From contig JANDJZ010000031.1 in NCBI GenBank assembly GCA_027943245.1, forward strand, positions 1 to 64,000: a stretch of 64,000 nucleotides of DNA, read 5' to 3'. Below the pieces are notes generated by a model. The model was given only the letters and a program-made list of their open reading frames with translations, made no database searches and was not told the origin of the DNA. Source of the stretch: Acanthamoeba sp. SK_2022b. Taxonomy: Eukaryota; Discosea; Longamoebia; Acanthamoebidae. The translations under genes were made by a program, and so were the position numbers. This document shows, in pieces, positions 24,000-35,199 of this stretch. Positions within the stretch are counted from its first letter, which is position 1. The number at the start of each line of letters is the position of its first letter.

Positions 24000-26696
24000 T
24001 CACTTGGCGATCTGATTTTTCTTGGCCATGGATTCTCCCGCGGCGGCAAGCGAGGCAGGGATGTCCATCCGGTCAAAGTGGACCTCAATGAAGCTCATCC
24101 TGCCCTCTTTCCTGTTCTTGGGCACGAAGTTCTCCAGTACCTACGTTGCGACAATGTGCATATTTGTTAGCTCCTCCGCCAACGAGTTTTATCAACAAAA
24201 TAATGAAGATATGAAAGAGACGTACGTCGTCAAGCTGGTCCTCCGTGAACACTTCGGCGCCCTTGGCGGAGTCGTCCTTGCCGCCGGCGAACACATGTGG
24301 CAGTTGGTGGTAGGCCCACGGCTGAATGTCGTTGTAGATGGGATGTCGGTCCGTGATGGCTCTGCAGATGTGCGGTACCCACATGTTAGCGGTTGTGGTC
24401 CTCTTCGAGAACAGCGACAGCGGAGGGCGCACGAACCGCTCGATGGTGTAGCCGTCGTTGTTGATAAGGAAGACCACGGGCTTGAGCTTGTTGCGAATAT
24501 AAGTGGACAGGTCCTGGGCGGTCACTTGGAATGAGCCATCGCCAACGAACAACACAACCTCCCGGTCCTGTAGGCAGCGTTTGTAGCAAGCGTTAGTGAC
24601 GAGATGCCTCACCCTGAAGGAAAGCATGGATATTATGGGAGAGGCCGGGACGTCTTACTGTGTCCTTGAGGGCGATGGCCACGCCGAGGGTCGCGCCAAC
24701 GGTGTAGCCGATGGAGCCGTAGAAGATCTGGCCGATGAACTTGGCGCCATTAGGAAGAAGCGTCTCGGCCATCGAGAACATCGACACGCCAGTCTCGGCA
24801 ATCACTACGGAATTGGGCTGGAGGAAATCGCTCACTCGGTCAAAGAAGCGGCGGAGCGTCGTCTTCTCGCCCTACACAACATGCACTTAGCTCAGTTGGG
24901 CGAGTTTTTCGGGGCAGGGCCGTGACGTCGTACCTTCTTCATGGAGTGCTTCGGGGAAGCCTGTCCGTTGTCGCTGTACCGAGCGGGCTTGTGCACGCAC
25001 CCATAGATGGCGCGCTTGATGTCGAGGGATTCGGGGGACCTCTTGCTAATCCTCTCGCTGATCTTCGCCATGAAGGTGGCGAGGGGAATCCTCTCGTAGC
25101 TGTGATACTTTATATTAACCTTGTCATTGGTAGCAGTGATGAGCTTCTTGGGATTCAGGTCGGCCGAAAAGCCTGCAGCAGGGCGCAGCGTTAGATGAGC
25201 GCCGTGTGACTACAACGCCGGAAGCTCTGACGCTCTTATATATTACGGGCGGGCAAATAGACTCACCGCCAGTGTTGAAGTCGGTCATGAGGGCGCCCAG
25301 GTAGATGATGCAGTCGGCATTCTCGACACGGTTCTTCACGTAGGCCCTGCTACGGTTGCCCTCGTAGAGGCCGATGAACTGCGGGTGGTCCTCGTCGATG
25401 AGGGCCTTGCCCATCATCACCGTCACTAGCGACATATCCCGCATAGATTGGCGATAGCTTAGCTTCTCTGCGCCATTGAAAGTCGATGCTGGGTGGTGGG
25501 GACGCATACCATAGGGGAACCCGCTCTTCTCGAGCAGGTGGAGGAACTGCTTGTGAAGCTTCTTGCGGACAAGCTCCATATCGGCAATGATGATCGGCTT
25601 CTGTGAGGCATCGATCATTTTGAGGGTCTCCTCCATGCACTCGTCGAGCACATGGTCGTCGACCTCGATCTCCGTCACAAACTAATATCCATTGAGTGTG
25701 AGAACGCGCTTGCATTACCACATAGCACAACGCCAGAGTTCGAACAGTCTCGCTGCCTACCTGGTAGTTGGGATCGGGGGCGGCGCATTCGGCACCGCAG
25801 ATATCACTGAGACCGACAGAAGAGATATGAGAGACACGTAAGTAGGGAGAGTGGGAGGCAAAAGCGACTTACGCGGGCAGGCTGATGTAGACGGGACTCG
25901 ACTTGGTGAGACAGACCGACAACACGCGGTCGATCTCCCTGGGCGCTCGCTCTGGATCATCGAGGATGGTCTGCGCGGAGGTGACGTGGGAGAAGATCTT
26001 GTACGGGATGGTGTAGTCGCCTGCTCACGGCAGCAAGGTTGCCCAGCCCCGAGCGGTTAGGAGTCGTCTTGTACTGGATTAGTTCAATGGGCGGGCGGTA
26101 CCAAGAGTGTGGTGCAAGAGCGGCTGCTTCCTCTGGTCCTCGGTGGTGGGCGACCCGCTAATGACCACAACTACACGGTCACGTGTGAGCGTCAGGCAAA
26201 GTAAACGCTTGTCTGCGTGTTGCTCTGTTTGGCGTGGCTGTGGCAAGGCACGTACCAGGTATCCTCTCGGCGAAGGAGCCTGCCACACCGTTGAGCCCCG
26301 ACAACTCGCCGACGGCGTAGGTCATCGTAACCGCACCCAGGCCCTGTTGGGCGCACCAACCAACCGCGCGCATGGAGCAAGACACCAGCATTAGACAACT
26401 CTCGATCGCCCGCCGCTCGGTGAATTCCAGACGGAATGTTGTGTGTCGGGACGGACACATGGGCTCACAACAAAAGTAAGGGTGGCGACCTTGATGCGAG
26501 CGTAGCCATCGGCAGCGTAGGCTGCGTTGAGCTCATTGCAGGTGCCTACGTACTGCATGCCGCTCTCGACCACCTGGTTGCAGAAGCCCAGCACAAAGTC
26601 TCCGCAGACGCCAAACATGTGGTCCACGCCCAACTGGCGCAGCCTCGCGAGTAGGTACTCTCCCACTGTGGTCTTGCCGTTCTTGCTCGCTTCCAT
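24000..26696 (-). CDS. Pyruvate/indolepyruvate decarboxylase (thiamine diphosphate enzyme)
   Basis: About nine exons on the minus strand. Start MEASKNGKTTVGEYLLARLR. The pyrimidine-binding domain has FGVCGDFVLGFCNQ and YVGTCNELNAAYAADGYARI, with the activating Glu. Next come AVTMTYAVGELSGLNGVAGS and SPVYISLPADICGAECAAP. The TPP-binding domain carries GDGSFQVTAQDLSTYIRNKL and VVFLINNDGYTIER, the GDGx(n)NN magnesium-diphosphate motif, and YNDIQPWAYHQLP follows. It ends SMAKKNQIAK. These features are typical of the ScPDC/indolepyruvate decarboxylase branch, which converts 2-oxoacids to aldehydes and CO2 in the cytosol. In an amoeba this would support fermentation under low oxygen. Substrate choice between pyruvate and indolepyruvate cannot be settled by eye. 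Confidence 0.9.
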
Positions 26697-26961
26697 GTTG
26701 TGTGTGCAGGAATAGTAGTTGGTAGGGTGCTGTGTGTAGAATGGCACGTCGCTCTTCTCTGTCCTTGCCCAAGCAGCAAACTAATATTTCGTAGCACACC
26801 CGCATATCCAATCACTGCGCGAAGACTGAAAGGCCACCACTGCGTTTCTGGACGAAATCTCAAGGGACGAGCAGAAAAGAAAATACAGAAAATGGAGCAG
26901 AAAAAGTGTTGCCGACAGCACAACAAGGCGTGGACAAGATTTGATCATACGCGAACCTGAC

Positions 26962-27966
26962 ATGGAAGAAGACAAGAAGATCATAGAGGGGGGAAACGGA
27001 GGAGAAGGGGAGACCAACGGTACCCCCTCCCCGTCACCTTCGAAGAAAAAGCAAAAGCAGGTGCATGGAATTCTCAAGAGCGGCAAGAAGGAGGCCAGGT
27101 ATTGCTCCTTTTATTATCATGTATGGGAAGGGCACCACGATCGGGCTTAAGGTTTTTTCCTTCCTGATGCAGGAAGTCAGGCGTGGTCTGGGACGAGGAC
27201 AATCTTATCTACAATGAATCCAACAAGAGCGCTACGATGAAGATCGATGAACCTCCCACGCCCTACAACAAGGAATACGACTCGGCTGAAGATGATGAAG
27301 ATGAGTCCACCTCATCCTCGGAGAAGGAGAAAGGATCAAAATCTGATGACGACGGCGAGCGCACATCGAGCGCCACCCGGAGGAATCACAGAGAAGAGAT
27401 CAAGACCGAAGAAGATGCCCGCGCGCACTTCGATCAAGTGAGTACCGCGCTCGAGGAGAGCAAGCTGCGGCCGGCCAGGAAGGCACGACCGCGCTTCTCC
27501 AGCGACGAAGACACCACCGAAGACGACGAAGGCGACCACGGTATCGCCCCCTCCCTCAGCTTGCTCCTTCTCTCTTTGAATGTGCGTGTTGTTGTGGTCT
27601 GTGGCTTGCCGGCGTGCCGTCTAGCTCTTCCTTCGACGTGGTTGTTGATCTAACGGGGCCTGTATCCCCGCACGCAGGGGTCAACCGTGCCGAGTTCAAG
27701 AAGAAGCGCATGCAGCACTACAACGAGTGGAAGAGGCTACAAGAGTTCAGAAGAAGGTCTCCTCTCCTCTGTCCAACGCGCAGAGATCAAAAACAGCTCT
27801 ATTCTGAAGCATTAACTTCGACTGACACGGACTCCCTTTTATGTTTAAACATGTGTGTAGCCACAGCAACGACGCCAGCGAAGGCGAGGATGCCGAAGAA
27901 GAGGAGGATGATGATAAGGATCGGGATGACGACGACACCAGAACCGCCAAGGCGCTCAGGACGTAG
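26962..27966 (+). CDS. PPP1R2: Protein phosphatase 1 inhibitor-2 homologue
   Basis: Four exons in phase: 26962-27098, 27173-27540, 27678-27756 and 27861-27966. The protein is disordered and acidic but keeps three PP1-contact landmarks: VHGILKSG (the KGILK-like motif), WDEDNLIYNESNKSATMKID followed by EPPTPY (the phospho-Thr site region that GSK3 uses in animals), and FKKKRMQHYNEWKRLQEFRR (the HYNE helix that blocks the PP1 active site). The tail is nearly all Asp/Glu/Arg. By family it is a nuclear/cytosolic regulator and chaperone of PP1. The start is divergent from the decarboxylase gene with about 265 bp between them, a probable two-way promoter. Confidence 0.86.
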
Positions 27967-28548
27967 ATACCTCTCAACGACCACCGTTCACATAACTACC
28001 ACCATCGTCCACACTGGCTTTATGTTTCGATATCCTCTCCTCACTTTCCCCTCCCTCCTGGCCTCGCCCTGTACATTCGCCTACGCCCTCCAATTCATTT
28101 CTATCTTGAGCTCGTCCAATGAAGAGAATAGGAGGGTCCCTCAGGGTCGTGGTCTGCCGCTTTTCGTGTGGTGGTAAGGGGTGCAGGGCAAGCGAAGAAC
28201 GCGAAAGCGACAGAGCTGTGGCCCAGATCTAGCCTTGTTCCTGTAAGTAAACAAGGATACTCTTCGTCTCTCCCTGCAACACTCCAAACAGTAAGGAAAC
28301 GGGTAAGATTCGTGGACTAAGAGATCTAGCTTACCACACCATTATCCTGGAGTCTACACCTGGGTAGCGCCCCAATTAAAAAACCGTGGTGGGTGAGGCG
28401 GCAACCAAGGGAGGTGAGGGGTTGTTGGAGGGTGGTGATGACCGAGGGTGAGGTCATGTTGGAGAGTGGCGACCAAGAGAGGCAAGGTGAGGCTGAGGCA
28501 GGGATAAAAAGTAGCCTGTTGTCTTTGGCGCATTGGGGAGAAGAATGG
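27967..28548. other. Convergent spacer between PP1 inhibitor-2 and MED7
   Basis: About 580 bp holding the 3' ends of both genes. I see no additional gene, RNA or repeat in it. Confidence 0.4.
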
Positions 28549-29310
28549 TCACGATGGTGGTTGATGACCATCGGCAATCTGGCCCAAGAGTCGGTCAATC
28601 TCGGCCTCCAGGCGCGCCTCTTCCTTGACGGTCATGATGTTCGGGTCGACCTCTTGGTTTTCCTCTTGGTCTTCTTCCTTCTCCTCGCGTACGCCGCTAC
28701 CAGACATCCACTTGTTGTCGCCCGCTGTCGCTGCTGCATGCTCAGCGGCCGCGGCACGGTCGTGTTCGCCTTCATGCTGGGAGGCGAGAGCGAGGGCGTG
28801 GAGGGAATCGTGAAGGAGGGTAGACACGCCGTGGAAGGCGTTCTTGGTCGCGAGAGTGAGAGCCTGTCGCTTGTCGAGCTGCTCGGCAAGGATGGAGATG
28901 AGGGTCTCGCGTGCCTGGTGCGGTCGGAAGGCGTTGAGCAGGAAATGGAGGTTTACAAAGAGCTGCTCAAGATCTGCCACCTTATCGTGGAAGGTATACT
29001 CGTGTGGATTCGTGACCAATGTGTTCAGCAGCTCTAAGTAGTTGTGCAGTATGGAGTGATTAAGCTTCTTGAGCTCTCGTCTGTGGTTGATCTCGCCTCG
29101 AGGGTAGAGCTGCACGCGCCCTGGGTGGTTCTCCAGACTGTCCTCCACCTCTTGTGTGGCGAGGGGGCGGCCAAACATCGAATAGGTGCCCTCGATCACC
29201 GGAGGCGGAGGCGGCACCACTCCAGCTGCCACCCTCTCTTCCGTGTAGAGCTTGTAATAAGGCGGGGGCGGCGGGAAGGCCGACACCGTCCGTGCTCCTC
29301 CATCTCCCAT
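28549..29310 (-). CDS. MED7: Mediator complex subunit 7
   Basis: A single-exon frame of 253 residues. It begins with the family signature: VSAFPPPPPYYKLYTEE, then PPPPPVIEGTYSMFGRPL, and an invariant-type helix INHRRELKKLNHSILHNYLE followed by LLNTLVTNP, VADLEQLFVNLHFLLNAFRP and HQARETLISILAEQLDKRQA. These are the MED7 N-terminal Pro-rich region and the helical hinge that pairs with MED21. The C-terminal tail (EEKEEDQEENQEVDPN) is acidic and absent from animal MED7. The protein belongs to the Mediator middle module in the nucleus. It is divergent from the TMEM42-like gene with only 75 bp between the two starts. Confidence 0.9.
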   Translation of the reverse strand: MGDGGARTVSAFPPPPPYYKLYTEERVAAGVVPPPPPVIEGTYSMFGRPLATQEVEDSLENHPGRVQLYPRGEINHRRELKKLNHSILHNYLELLNTLVTNPHEYTFHDKVADLEQLFVNLHFLLNAFRPHQARETLISILAEQLDKRQALTLATKNAFHGVSTLLHDSLHALALASQHEGEHDRAAAAEHAAATAGDNKWMSGSGVREEKEEDQEENQEVDPNIMTVKEEARLEAEIDRLLGQIADGHQPPS

Positions 29311-29385
29311 ACTTCTTGTCGCCTGCGGCGAGTTTGTTTTCTTTCTTATTTGTTTTGCTTTTTTTTTTCTTTCTTCATAAGCCAG

Positions 29386-29835
29386 ATGAAGACGCGAAGG
29401 GCCAGGGGATTCGTGCTGTCCACACTGGCGGGGTCATGCGCGGGGCTGGCGTCGGTGTTTGGCAAACTCGCCATGGATGGCAGGTGGATCCACAGCTTTA
29501 TGGAATTCTGCCGCGCTACCCTGTCGATGACGGTGGTGGATGAGCATGCAGGAGCGGTGCTGCGGGCGGTGTGCTTCGCGATGGTGTTCGTTTGCAACAT
29601 GGTCATGTGGAATCTTTTCGTTAAATCGATGAACCTTTCAACGTCCGTAACCGCCACAGTGGTGAACTCGGCCACCAACTTCTTCTCGAGCGCCCTTTTG
29701 GGCCACCTTCTCTTCTCTGAGCCCCTGCCGGCGTCGTGGTGGCTCGGCTCGGCCTTCATCCTCATCGGCCTCTTCTTCCTCGCTCGCGGGGACACCGCGA
29801 CAGCTCCCTCGCCGGCCCGAGCAAAGAGCGAGTAG
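29386..29835 (+). CDS. TMEM42: TMEM42-like small EamA/DMT-superfamily membrane protein
   Basis: An intronless frame of 149 residues, starting MKTRRARGFVLSTLAGSCAG. Four hydrophobic segments are visible: FVLSTLAGSCAGLASVFGKL, VLRAVCFAMVFVCNMVMWNL, a middle one around VTATVVNSATNFFSSALLGH, and WWLGSAFILIGLFFLARGD. The pattern (GKLAMDG, NLFVKSMNLSTSVTATVVNS, FSEPLPASWWLG) is that of TMEM42, a half-length drug/metabolite-transporter (EamA) protein. Half-size members usually dimerise. Substrate is unknown. A poly-T-rich leader (29341-29375) sits between this start and that of MED7. Confidence 0.82.
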   Translation: MKTRRARGFVLSTLAGSCAGLASVFGKLAMDGRWIHSFMEFCRATLSMTVVDEHAGAVLRAVCFAMVFVCNMVMWNLFVKSMNLSTSVTATVVNSATNFFSSALLGHLLFSEPLPASWWLGSAFILIGLFFLARGDTATAPSPARAKSE

Positions 29836-29953
29836 AGCGTGCCCCACACTTTCTTGTGGCGCGACGACAATGACGACGACTTATAAATATCTCACCCGAT
29901 GTATGCACAGCGTTGATTCGTGTTGCTGCTCTCTCTTCCTCCTTCTTCCTCCG

Positions 29954-30943
29954 TTAGAGGACGTGGTCGCGTGGTGTTGGTGTAGCGAGGTACCACAGGC
30001 CGCCCAACTGTGCAGGCCAGGTTGCGCGTGCCAAAGGCGGACAGTGGTTGGTGTGGTCAATCATTGAGGGTAGGTGAGTGGGTGAGGTGTATGGTGACGA
30101 AGGTGGGAAAGGTACGATGGCAAAGAGATGGCAAAGGATGAGCAACCACAGTCCTATGACAAGGAAGGAGTAGCCGAGGCTCTCGTGTTTGCTCTGTGTC
30201 GCCCAGAGAGCTGATCAGCTGCGCCTGCCATGCGTGGTTGCAACCAAAGGGCAGCTGTATGTACCTCACTATGGCTGCCTTTTTTGGCGTGTTCATCATG
30301 ATCGTAGGTCTGCGATGGGCGGTTCGAGGCACAGGTGTTGAGACATTGTCGACGCAACGTTGTGGGCGACTCGTCCGATCCGTCGCAGCAGTCGCAGATG
30401 CCATCATCTACCATGCTGCTCGGGAGGTAGTTCTGCTCCCCCGCGCACCAGAACCTCCCATTGGCACACGCACTCGTGCCTGTTACACAAAACAGATTAA
30501 TACAGCAAGTCCACATTGGAAGAGTTGAATAGGAGAGGTGCCTGGCTCATCGCTGCCGTCTTTGCAGTCGCAGTAGTCGTCGTTGAGGCGTTCATCCGGC
30601 AGCCGCACCCCAGTGGCTGCGCACACAAGCCCAGCTTCCGCCAACCGATCCCGCTCTGCCGAGAGTGTTATCTTTTTGTCTTATGGATTTATTTATGAAT
30701 TTAATTATTAAAAAAGTGATACAAGCAGTGAAGGAACGTACGTTCGGGAGATAGACCGCGGAGAGGTTGCCTGGAAGGTAGAGGAGATGGTGGTCGTGGT
30801 CCGGCGTGGTGATAATCGTCAAGGACCAGCGAGCCGTAGGTAGCAAGCTCGAATAAGATGAAGGATACAACGAAGGTTGTTGCAATCAAGACATAAAGTC
30901 TACAGTGGCCCTTAAGAATCACACTTTGCCCTGGTCTATGCAT
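29954..30943 (-). CDS. Short membrane protein with glucosidase-II-beta-type paired LDLa-like repeats
   Basis: Four exons in phase. The first encodes [20 protein letters not shown], running into an N-terminal hydrophobic anchor. Next come [20 protein letters not shown] and, after an intron whose donor looks like [22 protein letters not shown] followed by [14 protein letters not shown] and CLNTC. This is the paired Cys/Asp calcium-binding region found at the N-terminus of the glucosidase II beta subunit (PRKCSH). The last exon encodes a second hydrophobic segment ([20 protein letters not shown]). The coiled coil, MRH lectin domain and ER-retrieval signal of true glucosidase II beta are missing, so the protein is only about 225 residues with two membrane spans. 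Function is unknown. Confidence 0.6.
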
Positions 30944-31107
30944 GGTGCCGCGAGTCGCGGTTGAAGATGCACACCGACCTGAGCGTCTACAGAAAAAAAA
31001 GGACGCTTTGGCCTACAACTTTGCTCCTCAGAAAAAACCTTACCACTGCACCCCACTCTTACAAACAGGCAGGTTGACACAAAATCACTCAGACCCAATG
31101 TTCGTCG

Positions 31108-31758
31108 GTGCCAACCCTTAAAAGATGTTTGTTTAAAAACAGTTCTTCTGGTGTTGTGGTGTTGTATCACATGCTAAGAAATTGATGTGGTGAAGAATGA
31201 GCAGAGTCAGAATCCTGATGGGATGAACAGCAGTGGCACTGGGTAGATGAAGTTGATGTTGTTGTTTAAACCATCACTCCTGAAACCTCCATTACAACTG
31301 TGACTTCTACATGGCTAACAAACAGCCATGCACCCTTGTTATAGCCCATTTTTCTCTTTCTGCCTCCAACATTTGAACCACAGGAGCAATGTTTTTTTCT
31401 TTTTGGGCACAGCTAACACCATTGTGACAGGCTTTTTGAGGTGGCAGGTTTGTTGCACAGCCTCAACAGCTGCTCAACAGGGAAGGAAGGGTTCAGCTGA
31501 ACCCTTGTTGGGTAAGACTGGTTGAGTAACCTGGTTGGGAAGGCAGGTTTTGATTAAGGAAGGCTGTGAAAGAGTGAACACATCAGCATATGTGAGTCTC
31601 ATGACAGAGTGATGCCCAGCTTGTGAAGGAAGGACTTGAGAAGCAGCTTATAAGTTGGGCTTATGGTCACCATGGTGTGCATGACTGCAGCAACAAGAAT
31701 CACTTTGTCTCAGCTGTCAATCCTGAACTGGAGCTAGGGCACACCTGTACAGGACTGC
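31108..31758. other. CpG-free, gene-free block (about 650 bp)
   Basis: Not one CG dinucleotide occurs from 31108 to 31758, while flanking sequence has many. TG and CA are abundant, as expected if methylated CpG had decayed. No reading frame of note is present on either strand. A perfect 20-bp palindrome lies at 31487-31506. It sits between the glucosidase-like gene and the FAD enzyme gene. It could be an old, silenced repeat or mobile-element remnant; no terminal repeats or target duplications were found. Confidence 0.6.
31487..31506. repeat. 20-bp perfect palindrome inside the CpG-free block
   Basis: The sequence AAGGGTTCAGCTGAACCCTT equals its own reverse complement. The ends do not extend further. 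It could form a cruciform or bind a dimeric protein; nothing nearby shows which. Confidence 0.6.
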
Positions 31759-31979
31759 CGTGCTGACCACTCTACTGTTGGTACCACATGGGCCGTGGCT
31801 TGACAACTTCAACAAGGCTCATGTTCAACCAACCAACCAAAAGTGAACCTGAATGGATCCGAAAATGAAGCGACGAAGGGGCGGAAAGGACACGAAAAAG
31901 GGTAGGTACGGTGATATCCGAGCCTGGCCCACTACAACATCCAAAGGTAAAGAATAGAAGCAAGAAGCAAGAAGCACCC

Positions 31980-34385
31980 ATGGACCAAGAACTGCTGTTG
32001 GACTTTGTGATCGTGGGCGCTGGTCCACATGCCCTGGCGTTTGCCTGCCGGCTGCTCGAGTCCAAGCCCGACTCACTCTATGACGAGAAGGACCTCACCA
32101 CCCGCCACAAGTACCACCCTGGTACGCACGCGTCCCTGACCTTCAGGACAGAAAGGAGATCAATGAGCTCTCTCACTGTAACCTGTCATTTGCAGTTTTG
32201 GCTTCGCGAAAGGGAAGCAAGAGTAAGGCTGAAGAGGTTGAAGAGAGGCCTATGACATTTGTGGTTGTGGACGAGAGTGGAGGCTGGATGCGCAAATGGG
32301 ACGACCTCATGCACAACTTGAATGTGCACCATTTGCGCTCGCCTCTCAATGCCCATCCAGGTAAGGGCCACATTTTTTGGAGTTGGAGCCCCCGAGCTAA
32401 GCGTCCGATGTGCTATACCACGTAGACCCGTTTGATGTGACATCCTTGAACGCATTCGCGCACGAGCAAGACCGCAGCTCCGAGCTACGGTGTCTCGGCA
32501 TCACACCACGGTCTTCAGGCAAAGAAGAGTGCGTCGCACACTCAACGCCAATGTCATCTCGCAAAGACTCACGCGTGCATTAAGCAAGAAGAAGGTGCGG
32601 GACCACTCAGCATATATCTTCACCAACAACGATCGCATCATGCTGAAAGTGCCCTCAGTACCGTTGGTAAAGCAACCCACCCACATTTGACAATGTACTT
32701 GATACTCACCAAAAAACCAATCTGCCAGTTCAAGTCCTTCTGCCAATCCCTGATCGCTCGCTACGACCTCAATTCGCACCTGGTCCACGCCAAAGGTAAG
32801 CCAAAGCATCCAAAATCTAATAATTACTCACGCGCTCGATCTACAGTGACTCAAGTGGAGCCTTGCTTCGCCCCTGAAGAGCTAAGACCGGTCTCTTTCA
32901 AGGTAAGCTCGAAGTGCAACGCTCCTGTTGGATATGCTCATGCGTGAAGCGGCCAGGTGCATCTCTCGACGGGCCAAGAGCTGCGGTGCAAGCGCGTGGT
33001 GTTGGCGACGGGACAGACCCAACCACGTATTCCAGAGTGGGTGCCGGAGCAAGCCATCCGCAGCAAGGGTAGCACTATTATCCACTCGGATTGGATGCAG
33101 ATCAACGACTGCACCTTCCGGGAGGTGATAAAGGGCAAGGTAATCACTACATCACAACAGCAACTTGGTCTTCCCCTGACCTCTTGCCTGTTCTGCAGCG
33201 CGTTTTGATAGTGGGAGGAGGGATAACAGGATACCACCTTTCACGATCGGCGATTGAGGCTTCCGCAGCCAAGGTTCGTCCATTGCGCCCCGATACTCCG
33301 ACCGCTTACCTTGAAGGTGCTGTTATACCAGGTCACGATGATCACGAGGAGACACATCAAAGTGCAGCACTTTGACGTGTCGCTGTCGTGGGCTGGTCGG
33401 TACAAGAAGGTGTACTACAGCAAGTTCTTTGGACTGACTGATCCCGAAGGTTGTCGCTCCTCTTGTATCCGCCCATGAACATGGCCATGCTGACGAGTAG
33501 GGTAAGTAGAGCGATATAAAGTTGTGCAGGAGGCGCGCGGGGAGGGAGGCGGAACCATTCCTCCTCACATGTACAACGACCTCAAAGAAATGCACGGCTG
33601 GAAGGGCGATGGCAGGTTCAAGCTGATCGAGGAGACCCAAGTCGAGCGCATCGAGTGGATTCCCTCCAACCAGGTGCCCCACCACCTGCTGTGATCTGGC
33701 CATCGTGCTTCTAAGCTCATTTTCATACCCACACACAGGAGTGCGCTAGTGCGGATGTGGAGAAAAACAACAAGACAAGGGATGAGGGCGACTATTGGTG
33801 CGTCAAGCTGTCCAACGGGCAGGTGATGCACGTGGACCACATCTGGCTCGCCACTGGAAGGACGCTTGACGCCGAAACGGAACCGCTGCTGGCTGACCTC
33901 CTGCGCAGCAGACCAATCCCCCTGGTGCACGGCCTGCCGGTGCTACACAGCAGTACTGCTCTCTCGCCCTGGTCACTGGCCGATCGCCTCTCGCGCGCAC
34001 GCGCGCTCACTCACTCTCTCTCTCTCTCTCTCTGATCAATCACGACTGCGACGCAGGCCTGCGCTGGTGTGATGACTGGGAGGTGTACGTGCTGGGCGCC
34101 TATGCGGCCCTCCAGCTAGGACCGGATGCCATCAACTTGGCGGGCGCTCGAGTAGGCGGTCTGCGCGTCTTCGATGCCGTGAGCTCGGCCGACGTTGTAG
34201 TAAGGCCTGGTGACAACGCAGGTACCTTCTCTGCATGTGTGTGTGAGAGATGCGTCACTGGCCCCAGGGCTCATCCTCTTCCAGGGCCCATGGACGACAC
34301 CAAGAAGAGGCGTTCGGAGTCGTGGGTCTGCCGAGAGGAAGACCTCAACCCATTCTCGCTCCTGACTGACAACTGTAACGATTGA
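31980..34385 (+). CDS. FAD-dependent oxidoreductase, lysine/ornithine N-monooxygenase-like
   Basis: A many-exon gene. The start MDQELLLDFVIVGAGPHALA carries the FAD-binding Rossmann motif GxGxxxxA within ten residues. Further exons give WDDLMHNLNVHHLRSPLNAH, PDPFDV, FKSFCQSLIARYDLNSHLVH, RVVLATGQTQPRIPEW (the ATG motif), RVLIVGGGITGYHL (second, NAD(P)-type Rossmann motif) and VDHIWLATGRTLDAE. The order FAD site, substrate region, NADPH site, ATG motif is that of the L-lysine/L-ornithine N-monooxygenase and related flavoprotein monooxygenases. The C-terminal exons (WEVYVLGAYAALQLGPDAIN, LAGARVGG) fit the same fold. Substrate is unknown. Several exon borders are by inference; the exon after the second Rossmann motif could be extended. 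Confidence 0.72.
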
Positions 34386-34476
34386 GGGCTCCATTCTCGT
34401 CTCCTGCACCGTATGATTTGATTCGAGTGCTTTGGTCAATTCTAAACAAGGTTGCAAATGTGTTGGGGAGGGGGTT

Positions 34477-35199
34477 CACTCGGCCGAGGTTCGCAGTCTC
34501 TTCTCCACGGCCTCGAGCGCCCTCCGCCGTCTGACCTCGCTTGACACCTCAGCGGCGTCAGAGTCGATCAGTGTTTCCACGGGCGCCGACTCAGCCGGCA
34601 CCGTGGCGGCGAGTCTCGTCGGCGCCTCAGGCGAAGCCACCGCCACCTCGGGCGTCGACGAAGAAGAGGCCGCAGGAGTAGATGGCCCGGTCAGCTTCTC
34701 CAGGTACTTCCTGTGGGAGTTGCCGGTTGTTATGAGTAAGGGGGTCGCGCAAGGTCACAACAGACGGGCACAAACCTGCGGGCCTCCTCGACCATCTGCT
34801 GCTTGCGAAGCTGCAGGAGCTGCTGCCGTTCCTCGGCGCTCTTGGGAAAGCTCTTGGCCGCAGCTGCGCCTGCGGCACCCGTGGCAGCTGTGGAGACCCG
34901 GGCAACCGAAGGCGAACCGCCAGCGGCTCTGCCCTTGGACGAGCCACCCACCTGAGTGGCAGTGCCACCCATGTTCACCGAAGGCACGTTTGCCACCTCT
35001 GCGACGGCAGATCAAGAGGCACATAGCCGTAGTAATCAACAGTCACATTGAGGATGATTTTGCAGGAAATGGGCAGGGAGAGTAGCAGCGTACCACCAGC
35101 GAAGAGGACATTCTTGAGCCACCGCGCAATGCGCTCAGAGTTGCGAAAGGCCAGATACAGCACAACCAACAACGTCCCCACCACAAACACTTGTTGCAT
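34477..35199 (-). CDS. Single-pass membrane protein with possible E2-binding (AUP1/Cue1-like) helix
   Basis: Three exons. The first encodes an N-terminal membrane anchor (MQQVFVVGTLLVVLYLAFRN) and ends NVLFAGG. The second has a Ser/Ala/Gly-rich linker and the helix SAEERQQLLQLRKQQMVEEA, which continues into RRKYLEKLTGP in the third exon. The tail is disordered and ends EAVEKRLRTSAE. Arrangement (short anchor, linker, basic-acidic helix with ERxxLLxxRK...ARRxxxE) recalls the G2BR/U7BR helices of AUP1 and yeast Cue1, which recruit the ubiquitin-conjugating enzyme Ubc7/UBE2G2 to the ER membrane. There is no CUE domain. The resemblance was judged by eye and is weak evidence. The 5' end is next to the NT-C2 gene (225 bp, divergent). 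Confidence 0.5.
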
